This document shows, piece by piece, positions 43,534 through 51,113 of a DNA stretch of 64,000 nucleotides (position 1 is its first letter; each line of letters starts with the position of its first letter). The stretch covers positions 92,955-156,954 of the forward strand of contig JAGVQM010000036.1 in assembly GCA_020051695.1 (NCBI GenBank), written 5' to 3'. Under the pieces are notes generated by a model. It saw nothing but the letters and a program-made list of their open reading frames with translations, was not told where the DNA came from and did not search any database. Source of the stretch: Candidatus Zixiibacteriota bacterium (GTDB taxonomy: Bacteria; Zixibacteria; MSB-5A5; WJJR01; JAJRUJ01). The translations under genes and the position numbers were made by a program.

Positions 43534-44871
43534 CTACGCCTTGTCGTTTCGGCTGAACTTCCATTTCAACACCGGCGGGGTGATCATTGTGGTGATAATG
43601 ACCATAATCACCACGGCCGAAAAAACATCCGGCGAGATCACCGGTTGACCGGCAATCGACAATCCCGCGCCGATATTGGCAAAGATCAAACCCACCTCAC
43701 CCCGGGGAATCATGCCCAAGCCGACGGCAAAGCGGTCCATGCCTTTACCAAGAACCCCAAAGGCGGAGGCCTGTTTGCCGATGATCGCTGCTGCCGTCAG
43801 GATCAGAGCGAAAACGATGATCTGGCTTTGGCCGAACGCGCGGATATCCACCTTTAAACCCATGTAAACAAAGAAAATGGGAATCAAAAACAGACCGATG
43901 GGACGTAATAATTCGGCCAGACTTTGCTTTTTGGCCATCCCCAAGTCGTTATATTGCACTTCGTCAAGCACCAATCCCGCGGCAAAGGCACCGACGATCG
44001 GCGCCAACCCAACCAGGTTGGCCAGCCAGGCGGCAGTGAAACAAATGGCCAGTGAGGAGATTAGCAGCATCCCTCCAGCCCGGAGTCTGTTGGCAATCCG
44101 AAACAGCGGCCGATAGGCAAGTTGTCCGGCCAAAATAGCCCCGCCCAGAAAGAGAATGGCTTTTGCCACGATCCAAAGAATACCGGCCGAAGAGAGTCCT
44201 TCACCGGCATGGCCGAGGCCGATGATAATCCCGGAAAACACGGCCAGGATAATTAATCCCATCACATCGTCGATGACCGCTGCGCCCAGGATAATCCGTG
44301 CTTCTTTGGTGTCGATTTTGTTCAGATCCTTGAGCACCCGCGCGGTAATCCCTACTGAAGTGGCCGTCAAGGTGGCGCCGAGAAAAATGTGTACAAAAAT
44401 GGATGATTCCGGTAAAAACCAGGCGCCGACTCCCCAGCCGAGGAAAAACGGGGTAATCACGCCAAGAGTGGCCACCAGCAACGCCGACAAACCAACTTTC
44501 ATCATTTCGCCGAGACGGGATTCCAGCCCGACTTCAAACAACAGCAGGATCACCCCGATTTCGGCGAAGATTTCCAGCACGCTTTCGGTTTTCAGCGGTT
44601 CAAAGATATCCAGCCCAACTAAAAACAAGTTGCCGATCACGACACCGATAACCAGTTCGCCGAGGACTTCCGGCTGGCCGAAGCGGTTGCAGCACGCACC
44701 GCCGATTTTGGCGCCCAGCAGAATAACCACCAGCGCCACCAGCACACCCGCTACCGTCGTGCCATGGCCGCCGGGGGCGCCCATGCTCCCACTCCCGAAA
44801 GCGTTGAGTGTCCAACCCGCGACAACAAAACCGAGGCACAGCAAAGCCAAGCGTAATACCTGTTTTTTCAT
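43534..44871 (-). CDS. CPA2-family cation:proton antiporter
   Basis: A 445-residue protein with about 12-13 helices of the KefB/NapA type. The first helix may be a signal-like segment followed by a Gly/His-rich loop. QPEVLGELVIGVVIGN, ILLLFEVGLESRL and the two-aspartate ion site AAVIDDVMGLI (electrogenic CPA2 pattern) are recognisable, and MIPRGEVGLIFANIG is the C-terminal conserved loop. There is no TrkA_N domain, unlike KefB. Likely sodium or potassium/proton exchange. Antiporter, plsY and gpsA may share a transcript. Confidence 0.93.
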   Translation of the reverse strand: MKKQVLRLALLCLGFVVAGWTLNAFGSGSMGAPGGHGTTVAGVLVALVVILLGAKIGGACCNRFGQPEVLGELVIGVVIGNLFLVGLDIFEPLKTESVLEIFAEIGVILLLFEVGLESRLGEMMKVGLSALLVATLGVITPFFLGWGVGAWFLPESSIFVHIFLGATLTATSVGITARVLKDLNKIDTKEARIILGAAVIDDVMGLIILAVFSGIIIGLGHAGEGLSSAGILWIVAKAILFLGGAILAGQLAYRPLFRIANRLRAGGMLLISSLAICFTAAWLANLVGLAPIVGAFAAGLVLDEVQYNDLGMAKKQSLAELLRPIGLFLIPIFFVYMGLKVDIRAFGQSQIIVFALILTAAAIIGKQASAFGVLGKGMDRFAVGLGMIPRGEVGLIFANIGAGLSIAGQPVISPDVFSAVVIMVIITTMITPPVLKWKFSRNDKA

Positions 44872-44967
44872 AGTTCATCCCGGTTGTGGCCATTTAGTTC
44901 CGGGCAAATGTATATGCAGGATGATGTATCGTCAAGCGGACAGACGGCATCTCATGGCAAGATTTTT

Positions 44968-45174
44968 CTATTGCGCCGACTGCCCGTCCCCAGTCAGAAA
45001 AATACAGCGGCCCGCCTGCGGTTCGTAAGCGTGACAGCGGGCGTAATCCCCGAAGGGGATAATGCCGTCGAAGGCGAAACAGTCCAGATCGAGGTCCTTG
45101 CAGGGTACCTCGCGGCGAGTGGGCCACTCCAGGGAGGGCCGCAGGCCCCGCAGTTCAAGTTCCCCGACATTCAT
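44968..45174 (-). CDS. Small four-cysteine protein downstream of the NtrC-type gene
   Basis: A 68-residue frame on the minus strand, beginning 17 bases after the sigma54 activator's stop. It has four cysteines (VPCKDLDLDCFAFDG, YARCHAYEPQAGRCIF), spaced as C-x(5)-C and C-x(9)-C, which could bind a zinc ion or a cluster. There is no clear ribosome site; an in-frame TTG at 45201 would overlap the upstream gene and allow coupling. Composition looks protein-like. No family recognised. Confidence 0.45.
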   Translation of the reverse strand: MNVGELELRGLRPSLEWPTRREVPCKDLDLDCFAFDGIIPFGDYARCHAYEPQAGRCIFLTGDGQSAQ

Positions 45175-45190
45175 GGCGCAGCACCAGTGG

Positions 45191-46579
45191 CTACCCGTCA
45201 ACGGTCAGTTGTTCCTCGGCGGGTTTGGCTTCTTTGACGCCGTATTCATACAATTTATTACGCAAAGTGCGGGTCGAAATTCCCAGCAGATCGGCGGCTT
45301 TGGTCTGATTGCCGCCCTGGTCTTCCAGAGTTTTTAAAATCAACGAGCGTTCCATATCTCTGATAGTGGAGCCGGAGCGGATCGTTTCAGTTTGCCTGCG
45401 CACGCCGCCGGTAAACAACTCGGCGGGGAAATCATCGGGAGTAAGCGTGTCGGATTTGGCCACGACGACTGCCCGCTCGATGTAATTTTCCAATTCGCGC
45501 ACATTCCCCGGCCAAATATAATGTTCGAATAAGCGCAGGACTTTATCAGAGACCTGCTTGGCCGAGCGGTTGTTTTCCGCGTTGAACCGGGCGATAAAAT
45601 GTTCCACCAGCGCGGGGATGTCTTCCGGACGTTCGCGCAACGGCGGCAGATGGATGGGGATCACATTTAAACGATAATACAGGTCCTCGCGGAAATTACC
45701 GGCTTCGATCTCGGTGGGCAGATGGCGGTTGGACGTGGCAATGACGCGCACGTCAATCGGCAGTTTCGATTCGGAGCCCAGCCGCTGGATTTCCCGTTCC
45801 TGCAGCACCCGCAACAACTTCGCCTGCAATCCCGCGGGCATTTCGGAGATTTCATCCAACAGCAATGTCCCGCCGTCGGCAATCTCGAAATGCCCCCGCT
45901 TTTGCCGCACAGCATTGGTGAAAGCGCCTTTTTCGTGCCCGAACAATTCGCTTTCGATAAGTGTTTCCGGGAGCGCCGCGCAATTAAGCGCCACAAACGG
46001 GCCGTCCTTGCGGCCGCCATGATAGTGGGTGGCCTTGGCCACCAGTTCCTTGCCGGTCCCCGATTCGCCGGTGATCAGCACCGTGGCACGGCTGTCGGCC
46101 ACCGACTCGATCAGCGAATACACCCGGCGCATCGGCGCCGATTTACCGACCAGCCGCGCGAAAGAATATTTCTCCGCCACGGCATGGCGCAACAGACGGT
46201 TCTCCCGGACCAGGCGGTGATGTTCCAGAGCACGCTCGGCGGCCAGAGTGGCCTCATCGGGGCCAAACGGTTTAAGTAGATATTCATACGCCCCGGATTT
46301 CATCGCCTCGACCGCATTGCGGACGGTACCGAAAGCGGTCATCATGATCACCACTGTTTCCGGGGAGACTTTTTTGATGCGCTTGAGCAGTTCAATGCCA
46401 TTGAGTCCCGGCATCTTCACATCCGAAAAAATCAGGTCATAATCGCGGTGGGCGATTTTTTCGGCCGCCGCGTCACCGGAATCGGCAGTTTCGACCTCAT
46501 ACGGGCTGCCGGCGAATGTCTCGGCCATGAAATCACTGACCAGCCGATCATCGTCCACAATCAAAATGCTGGGTTTCAC
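45191..46579 (-). CDS. Sigma54-dependent response regulator (NtrC family)
   Basis: A 462-residue activator. The receiver (residues 1-120) has Asp9-Asp11, phospho-acceptor Asp53 and Lys in LLKPFG. The AAA+ domain has Walker A GESGTGKE, the sigma54-contacting loop GAFTNA in place of the usual GAFTGA, Walker B GTLLLDEIS and an arginine-finger region. A Fis-type helix-turn-helix (NQTKAADLLGISTRTLRNKL) ends it. It lies 45 bases downstream of the PAS histidine kinase, its probable partner, as in FlrB/FlrC or FleS/FleR pairs that control late flagellar genes. A strong sigma54 promoter sits at 59114. Confidence 0.95.
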   Translation of the reverse strand: MKPSILIVDDDRLVSDFMAETFAGSPYEVETADSGDAAAEKIAHRDYDLIFSDVKMPGLNGIELLKRIKKVSPETVVIMMTAFGTVRNAVEAMKSGAYEYLLKPFGPDEATLAAERALEHHRLVRENRLLRHAVAEKYSFARLVGKSAPMRRVYSLIESVADSRATVLITGESGTGKELVAKATHYHGGRKDGPFVALNCAALPETLIESELFGHEKGAFTNAVRQKRGHFEIADGGTLLLDEISEMPAGLQAKLLRVLQEREIQRLGSESKLPIDVRVIATSNRHLPTEIEAGNFREDLYYRLNVIPIHLPPLRERPEDIPALVEHFIARFNAENNRSAKQVSDKVLRLFEHYIWPGNVRELENYIERAVVVAKSDTLTPDDFPAELFTGGVRRQTETIRSGSTIRDMERSLILKTLEDQGGNQTKAADLLGISTRTLRNKLYEYGVKEAKPAEEQLTVDG

Positions 46580-46624
46580 ATGCCCCTCCTTTATGCCCCT
46601 GCTTGTGTCCGACGAACAACCAGA

Positions 46625-47842
46625 TCAGCCTCCAGCGGGAAGTCGGATCGTAAATCGCGAACCGTCATTAGGCCGGGATTCGACGGCGATTGAGCCGCCA
46701 TGCGCTTCGACGATTTTGCGCACGATAGCCAGCCCCAGGCCGGTCCCCTGCTCGCGAGTAGTAAAAAACGGGCGGAAGATCTGTTCCAGCACCTGCTGTT
46801 CCATACCCGGCCCGTTATCGGCGACCTCGATTTCCACATCTCCGGCAGAAATGTGGCCGATGGCAAAACGGATCTCGCCACCCCCGGATTTGGCCATGGC
46901 CTGCTCCGCATTGTGCAGCAGGTTCAAAACCGCCTGTCGCAGCAGGGGTGCATCGCCGACGGTTTCAGGCCAGCGATCGGGGAATTCACGGGTCAGGGTT
47001 ATTGTGGTGTGCCGAATGCTCTCTTCGAACGCGTTGGCAATTTCCCGCCCCAGCGACTGCCAGCGGACCGGGCGGCGGTCCAGTTGCGGCTCGCGGGCGA
47101 ATTCAAGCATGTGCATAATCAGCCGGTCAAGCCGATGCACGCCTTCTTCGATCCGTTCGGCCCAGCGGCGCTGCGGCCCGTCCTCGAGTTCGCGGATTAA
47201 CAACCCGCTGTAACCGGCGATGCCGGTGAGCGGATTGCGGATTTCGTGCGCCAGGGTGGCCGACATCTCACCCAGCGCCGCCAACGTCCGCAAACGGCCC
47301 AGTTCCTTTTCCATTTTCCGCGATGCAGTCAAATCGTGCAGGACATAAATGCCGCCGGGGACTGCCCCGTCCCCCGCGATGGCAAACGTGCCGATGTGCA
47401 GCAGGCGGGTCTCGCGCCCCACCGCTGGGGAGTATTCTATTTCACGAGCACGTTCCGCGGCGAAGGAATCCGCAGTCACCGCCAGACCGGGGAAACAGGA
47501 TGAGAACGACCGGCCCCTCGCCCACCCGGCCGTACGGCCCAGCAGGCGTTCGGCGGCAGGATTGAAAAAGCGGATGGTCTCCTGTTCGTCCACCGCAACA
47601 ACGCCGACATCAATCCCCTGCAGAATACAATCAAGATATTCGCCGAAGCGGCGGTTTTCGTCGGCGGCGGCCTGCAACCGGCGGTTGGTCGCTTCCAGCT
47701 GCTGGTTGATCTCCAGATACCGCTGTTCCAGGTCCTCATAGCGCCGGTTCATTCGGCCGACGGTTTCCTGAAACGCATCAACCGTGGAGACAAACTCATC
47801 CAGCGATCCGGCCGCGCTATCTGCATGCTCTGTGCGATCCAT
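46625..47842 (-). CDS. Cytoplasmic PAS histidine kinase, FlrB/FleS-like
   Basis: A 405-residue kinase without membrane helices. Residues 20-70 form a coiled coil (RYEDLEQRYLEINQQLEATN), then a PAS domain (DEQETIRFFNPAAERLLG). HisKA follows with His in ATLAHEIRNPLTGIAGYSGL, then HATPase_c (DNGPGMEQQVLEQIFRPFFTT, GTGLGLAIVRKI). Soluble kinases of this layout next to an NtrC-type regulator are typical of flagellar gene control. ATG 47842 has AAGGGGGG directly upstream. It is separated from cheZ by a 218-base gap containing a hairpin. Confidence 0.92.
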   Translation of the reverse strand: MDRTEHADSAAGSLDEFVSTVDAFQETVGRMNRRYEDLEQRYLEINQQLEATNRRLQAAADENRRFGEYLDCILQGIDVGVVAVDEQETIRFFNPAAERLLGRTAGWARGRSFSSCFPGLAVTADSFAAERAREIEYSPAVGRETRLLHIGTFAIAGDGAVPGGIYVLHDLTASRKMEKELGRLRTLAALGEMSATLAHEIRNPLTGIAGYSGLLIRELEDGPQRRWAERIEEGVHRLDRLIMHMLEFAREPQLDRRPVRWQSLGREIANAFEESIRHTTITLTREFPDRWPETVGDAPLLRQAVLNLLHNAEQAMAKSGGGEIRFAIGHISAGDVEIEVADNGPGMEQQVLEQIFRPFFTTREQGTGLGLAIVRKIVEAHGGSIAVESRPNDGSRFTIRLPAGG

Positions 47843-47964
47843 ATCCCCCCTTGCTAAGTCGAATATATCCTCCTCTCTACGGGGCGCAAACAAAAAATAT
47901 CAGGGAAATAGTCCGAAAACCGGGGAGTAAAAAACTCGCGTGCAGGAGAAAATGCATGACTGCG

Positions 47965-48013
47965 GCAGGTCCGGCGCACAACGGACCTGGGCCGGTACCC
48001 GGCGCAGGTCCGG
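47965..48013. repeat. Hairpin and repeated GCAGGTCCGG in the cheZ-kinase gap
   Basis: CAGGTCCG (47966-47973) pairs exactly with CGGACCTG (47982-47989). The sequence GCAGGTCCGG appears again at 48004-48013. No T-run follows on the minus strand. It may separate the cheZ and kinase transcripts. Confidence 0.45.
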
Positions 48014-48060
48014 AATTGCCTCATGCGACGGCTCGAGGCCGGGGCTTCCGGGAGTACCGG

Positions 48061-48663
48061 TCAGCCCCCGGATTTCAGACTGCTGATCAGCGAATCGACA
48101 TCGGCCTGTCCGCTTTTGCCGACAGCGAATTCGGCATTGGGGTCGTAGGATTTCTGAGTGTTCCCGGCGTCCGAATTAACAAGCCGTTGGCTGGCTTCGC
48201 CGTCGCCGTCCATCATCGCCATCAGGACATCCATGCGGACTTCAATATCATGCAACAAATCCATGGTATGGGCCAACTGCTGGGAGGTGATATCCTGGAA
48301 TTGCAATGCTTCCATAATGGCGAAAGAGTCGTTTTGATTGAGTTCGGCCAATTCGCGGCAATCGGTGATTCGGCCGGCCAATTCCGTACAAGCGTTGGTT
48401 TCGGCAATTTTTGCGGCATCACACAGCTTATTAATCAGGACCGTGTCCCGATCGCTGAGCGCTTCGGCGACGTCCAGCACGCGCGAGGCGGCGGCTTCGG
48501 TCTGGTCATTGACTTTACGCAGTTGTTTGGAGGCCTCGGGCATCCGGGCCTGAGATTCACGGATCGGGCTGTGCAAATCACGAAACCGGCTCAGCATCTC
48601 TCCGACTGCTTCGCGCATCCCGCGCAGTTCTTTCTCAAAATTCGGCAGCTGCTTTATGTCCAT
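48061..48663 (-). CDS. cheZ: CheZ-like CheY-phosphate phosphatase
   Basis: A 200-residue, almost wholly helical protein. The CheZ catalytic motif is MEALQFQDITSQQLA, with Asp124 and Gln128 matching Asp143 and Gln147 of E. coli CheZ. The C-terminal end QADVDSLISSLKSGG resembles the CheZ tail that docks on CheY (DQVDDLLDSLGF). A flexible linker of about 30 residues separates the two. AGGAGAAG is five bases before ATG 48663. It lies directly downstream of cheY. CheZ outside Proteobacteria is less common. Confidence 0.88.
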   Translation of the reverse strand: MDIKQLPNFEKELRGMREAVGEMLSRFRDLHSPIRESQARMPEASKQLRKVNDQTEAAASRVLDVAEALSDRDTVLINKLCDAAKIAETNACTELAGRITDCRELAELNQNDSFAIMEALQFQDITSQQLAHTMDLLHDIEVRMDVLMAMMDGDGEASQRLVNSDAGNTQKSYDPNAEFAVGKSGQADVDSLISSLKSGG

Positions 48664-48712
48664 CTTCTTCTCCTGATTCCACACGGATGCAACGTCTTCC
48701 ACCCACAACGGA

Positions 48713-49090
48713 CTAGATGTTGGCCAGAACATCGTTAATTTTTTCCTTGATGGTATCCGGGGTGAAGGGTTTGACTACATAATTATTAACGCCGGCTTTC
48801 AGCGCTGAAATAATGTCGTCCTTCACCGAACGTGTCGTAACCATCAGGATCGGCAGCTTGGCAGTCTGGGGGTCACCGCGCAATTTATTGACGAACGTCA
48901 GTCCGTCCATATTGGGCATATTCCAGTCGGTGATCACAAAATTGAACGAATCGATTTGCATTTTGGCCAAAGCGTCCTTGCCGTCGGAGGCCTCAGTGAC
49001 GTCTTCATACCCGGCCCGTTTGAGCGTGTTGACGATGATCCGGCGCATGGTCGGCGAATCATCGACAGCAAGAATTTTCAAATCAGACAT
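48713..49090 (-). CDS. cheY: Chemotaxis response regulator CheY
   Basis: A 125-residue single receiver with the specific CheY look: AVDDSPTMRRIIVNTLKRAG, VITDWNMPNMDGL with phospho-acceptor Asp55, Thr in LMVTTRS, and VVKPFTPDTI. In chemotaxis CheY-phosphate binds the flagellar switch FliM. GGAGGGG precedes the ATG. It is followed at 49 bases by cheZ. No cheA, cheW or receptor genes are in this window. Confidence 0.95.
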   Translation of the reverse strand: MSDLKILAVDDSPTMRRIIVNTLKRAGYEDVTEASDGKDALAKMQIDSFNFVITDWNMPNMDGLTFVNKLRGDPQTAKLPILMVTTRSVKDDIISALKAGVNNYVVKPFTPDTIKEKINDVLANI

Positions 49091-49170
49091 GCGACCCCTC
49101 CAGTCAGCACCATTTATTTTCCACTGCGAATTTTCGCGACCGAATCATCCGTATCCGGCCGGAGTCCGGC

Positions 49171-49779
49171 TCAGCCGGCGCTTTCCCGATTACGGGAGAG
49201 CAGATCGCGTCTTCGCACTTCATACTCGCCGGTGTTAAGCATTCCGGCATCGTGCAGCTCGTCCAGTTCCCGCAACTTCGATTCGACGTAGTCGGTTTTC
49301 GCCCGCATTTGCTGTCTGTTCTGCGGCCCCGACCGGTTATCCCGGTAATCGCGTAACTCCCCTTCGACCGATTCGATATTGCGTTGAATGCGGTCAACTT
49401 CGGCCTTCAGCTGGTATTCGCCGGCCGCGCGATCCACGACCTCGCGCAGTTCGCTGAGCTTGAACGGCTTGATGACATAATCGTAGGCCCCGGCCCGCAG
49501 GGCTTCTATCGAGGAGTCAATCGTCGGATAGCCGGTCATGATGATCGTCAAACACAGGGGGTCGATTTTCCTGATTTCCCGCAAGGTCTCGATGCCGTCA
49601 CGACCGGGCATTTTCAAATCGACCAGGGCCACACCAAAACAGTTCTCGCGGACGGCTTCGATCCCCGCGTCGCCCGATGCCGCAGTGCGCACCTCGTAGT
49701 CTAGCCGCCCGAAGTACTCTTCGAGCAGTTCGCGCACAAACACTTCATCGTCGATGACCAGGATGCTTCGTTCAGGCAC
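49171..49779 (-). CDS. Response regulator with coiled coil and SHOCT-like tail
   Basis: A 202-residue protein: receiver (Asp10/Asp11, phospho-acceptor Asp54 in VDLKMPGRDG, Thr in IMTGYP, Lys in VIKPFK), then a coiled coil at about residues 118-165. The tail KLRELDELHDAGMLNTGEYE with RRRDLL has the form of a SHOCT motif (short C-terminal domain, L-x-EL-x-DAG-x-IT-x-EEFE). The start is GTG 49779, overlapping the previous stop by eight bases, with AGGAAGGGG upstream. The SHOCT assignment is by resemblance. It could bring partner proteins together on phosphorylation. Confidence 0.85.
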   Translation of the reverse strand: MPERSILVIDDEVFVRELLEEYFGRLDYEVRTAASGDAGIEAVRENCFGVALVDLKMPGRDGIETLREIRKIDPLCLTIIMTGYPTIDSSIEALRAGAYDYVIKPFKLSELREVVDRAAGEYQLKAEVDRIQRNIESVEGELRDYRDNRSGPQNRQQMRAKTDYVESKLRELDELHDAGMLNTGEYEVRRRDLLSRNRESAG

Positions 49780-50182
49780 GTGGAACCCCTTCCTGCCCGC
49801 GCCGCGCAAGGCCAACTTCGGTGATTGCCGCCCGGACCGCCATTTCCAGCTTTTTCATGTTGAACGGTTTGACGAAATAATCGAAATATCGTCGGCGCAA
49901 GGATTCGACCGCGCTGTCCACTGACGGATACCCGGTAATAATGATGATCGGCGCTTCGGGCTGCTGTTCACGGACGACCGCGGCCAGCTCCAGTCCGTCC
50001 ATATCGGGCATTTTTAAATCGAGGATGACGGTATCGAAGTGTTGTTCGGCCAGACGCGCCATGGCCGACTTGCCGTCGTCGGCCAGCGTGATCTCGTAGT
50101 CGCAACCACTGAAATGGTCGTACAACAGATCCCGGATCAGCAATTCATCATCGACGACCAATAAATGTTTCTTTTTTTCCAT
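49772..50182 (-). CDS. Single-domain response regulator
   Basis: A 136-residue receiver: VVDDELLIRDLL with Asp11/Asp12, phospho-acceptor Asp55 in LDLKMPDMDG, ITGYPSVDSAVES, and Lys in FVKPFN. It ends in a short basic tail. Close to the following receiver in sequence (GYPSVDSAVESL against GYPTIDSSIEAL), suggesting a tandem duplication. GGGAG is eight bases before ATG 50182. It follows the STAS gene in the partner-switching block. Confidence 0.92.
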   Translation of the reverse strand: MEKKKHLLVVDDELLIRDLLYDHFSGCDYEITLADDGKSAMARLAEQHFDTVILDLKMPDMDGLELAAVVREQQPEAPIIIITGYPSVDSAVESLRRRYFDYFVKPFNMKKLEMAVRAAITEVGLARRGQEGVPRA

Positions 50183-50267
50183 CGGCTTGCTCCCTGGCCG
50201 CTGTACCAGGCCGGTCCCGGCGGGACACGACATCGTCGCTTAATCTGCCCCGCCTGCCACGCGGTAC

Positions 50268-50618
50268 TTAGACCGTGACCGGTTTTTGAAACGTTGTCCG
50301 CGCCTGTTTTTCCGTGTCATAAATCTCAAAGACATTGGACAACTGGGTGATGGCGAAGATCTCCTTGACATATGACGCCAGTTCGGACAACGCCAGCCGT
50401 CCGCCGGCGAGCCGCACGTCTTTTAACACCGAGACCAAGGCCCCCAGACCGGAACTGTTGATAAAGTCGACTTTTTTCATGTTCAGCACCATGCAGACCT
50501 GGTTGTCCTGAAGCCGCCGGCGAATAATATCCTTCAGGGAATTGGCCCCCACAAGGTCCAGCCGTCCCGCGACATGGATGACATCGACTTCCGCCGTAGT
50601 TTCGACCTGCAGTTCCAT
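50268..50618 (-). CDS. STAS-domain anti-sigma factor antagonist (RsbV/SpoIIAA-like)
   Basis: A 116-residue STAS protein. DVIHVAGRLDLVGANSLKD is the first strand and helix; VDFINSSGLGALVSVLKD carries the phosphorylatable Ser (Ser55 or Ser56). Unphosphorylated antagonists bind the RsbW-type kinase and free its partner. The next gene upstream encodes that kinase and the one before it the matching phosphatase, so a full partner switch is present. GGAGGAA precedes the ATG. Confidence 0.93.
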   Translation of the reverse strand: MELQVETTAEVDVIHVAGRLDLVGANSLKDIIRRRLQDNQVCMVLNMKKVDFINSSGLGALVSVLKDVRLAGGRLALSELASYVKEIFAITQLSNVFEIYDTEKQARTTFQKPVTV

Positions 50619-50633
50619 TGTTCCTCCTTTGAC

Positions 50634-51113
50634 CTATACCGTAATGTTTTTGTCGACAATTGTCCCCGCACGCTGACCCGGGTGGTTGTCCGAGATATTG
50701 TAACCCAGACGAACGGCCAGCCCGCCGTTCGGCGATTCGCTGAACTCCAGCTTGTCGGACAAGCCGCGCATCAGATCCAGTCCGCGCCCTCCCTCGCTGT
50801 CGGGACTGACCCGGCCCCAGGCGGATTGCGGCGGGAGCTTGGACAATCCGTGTCCCGAATCAATCACCTCGATATTCAGCCAGCCGTCCTTGCTGGTGAT
50901 GTTGACTTCGACCACACTGCCTTTTTCCTGGCTGCTGCCGTGAATGATCGCGTTGGTGAACGCCTCACTGACTGCTACCAGCAGCCGGTGCTTTCGCTGC
51001 AACGAAAAGCCATAATCGTCGGCCACCCGGTCAAATAGCGAATGGACCCAGGCCAGGTACGAGATGTTCGCCGGGAAACACAGGAAAACATCTTTCGACC
51101 CATTCACATTCAT
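50634..51113 (-). CDS. RsbW-like serine kinase / anti-sigma factor
   Basis: A 159-residue HATPase_c_2 protein: AVSEAFTNAIIHGSS (N box), EVIDSGHGLSKLP (G1) and SEGGRGLDLMRGLSDKL (G2). It would phosphorylate the adjacent STAS protein. Its start overlaps the RsbU-like stop as ATGA. No sigma factor gene is beside it, so its output may be a non-sigma partner, as in several chemotaxis and biofilm partner switches. Confidence 0.92.
   Translation of the reverse strand: MNVNGSKDVFLCFPANISYLAWVHSLFDRVADDYGFSLQRKHRLLVAVSEAFTNAIIHGSSQEKGSVVEVNITSKDGWLNIEVIDSGHGLSKLPPQSAWGRVSPDSEGGRGLDLMRGLSDKLEFSESPNGGLAVRLGYNISDNHPGQRAGTIVDKNITV

Noticed and set aside
44156..45028. 290-codon plus-strand frame opposite the antiporter gene
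   Set aside because: Ser/Thr/Pro-rich antisense of a clear 12-helix transporter; no independent support.
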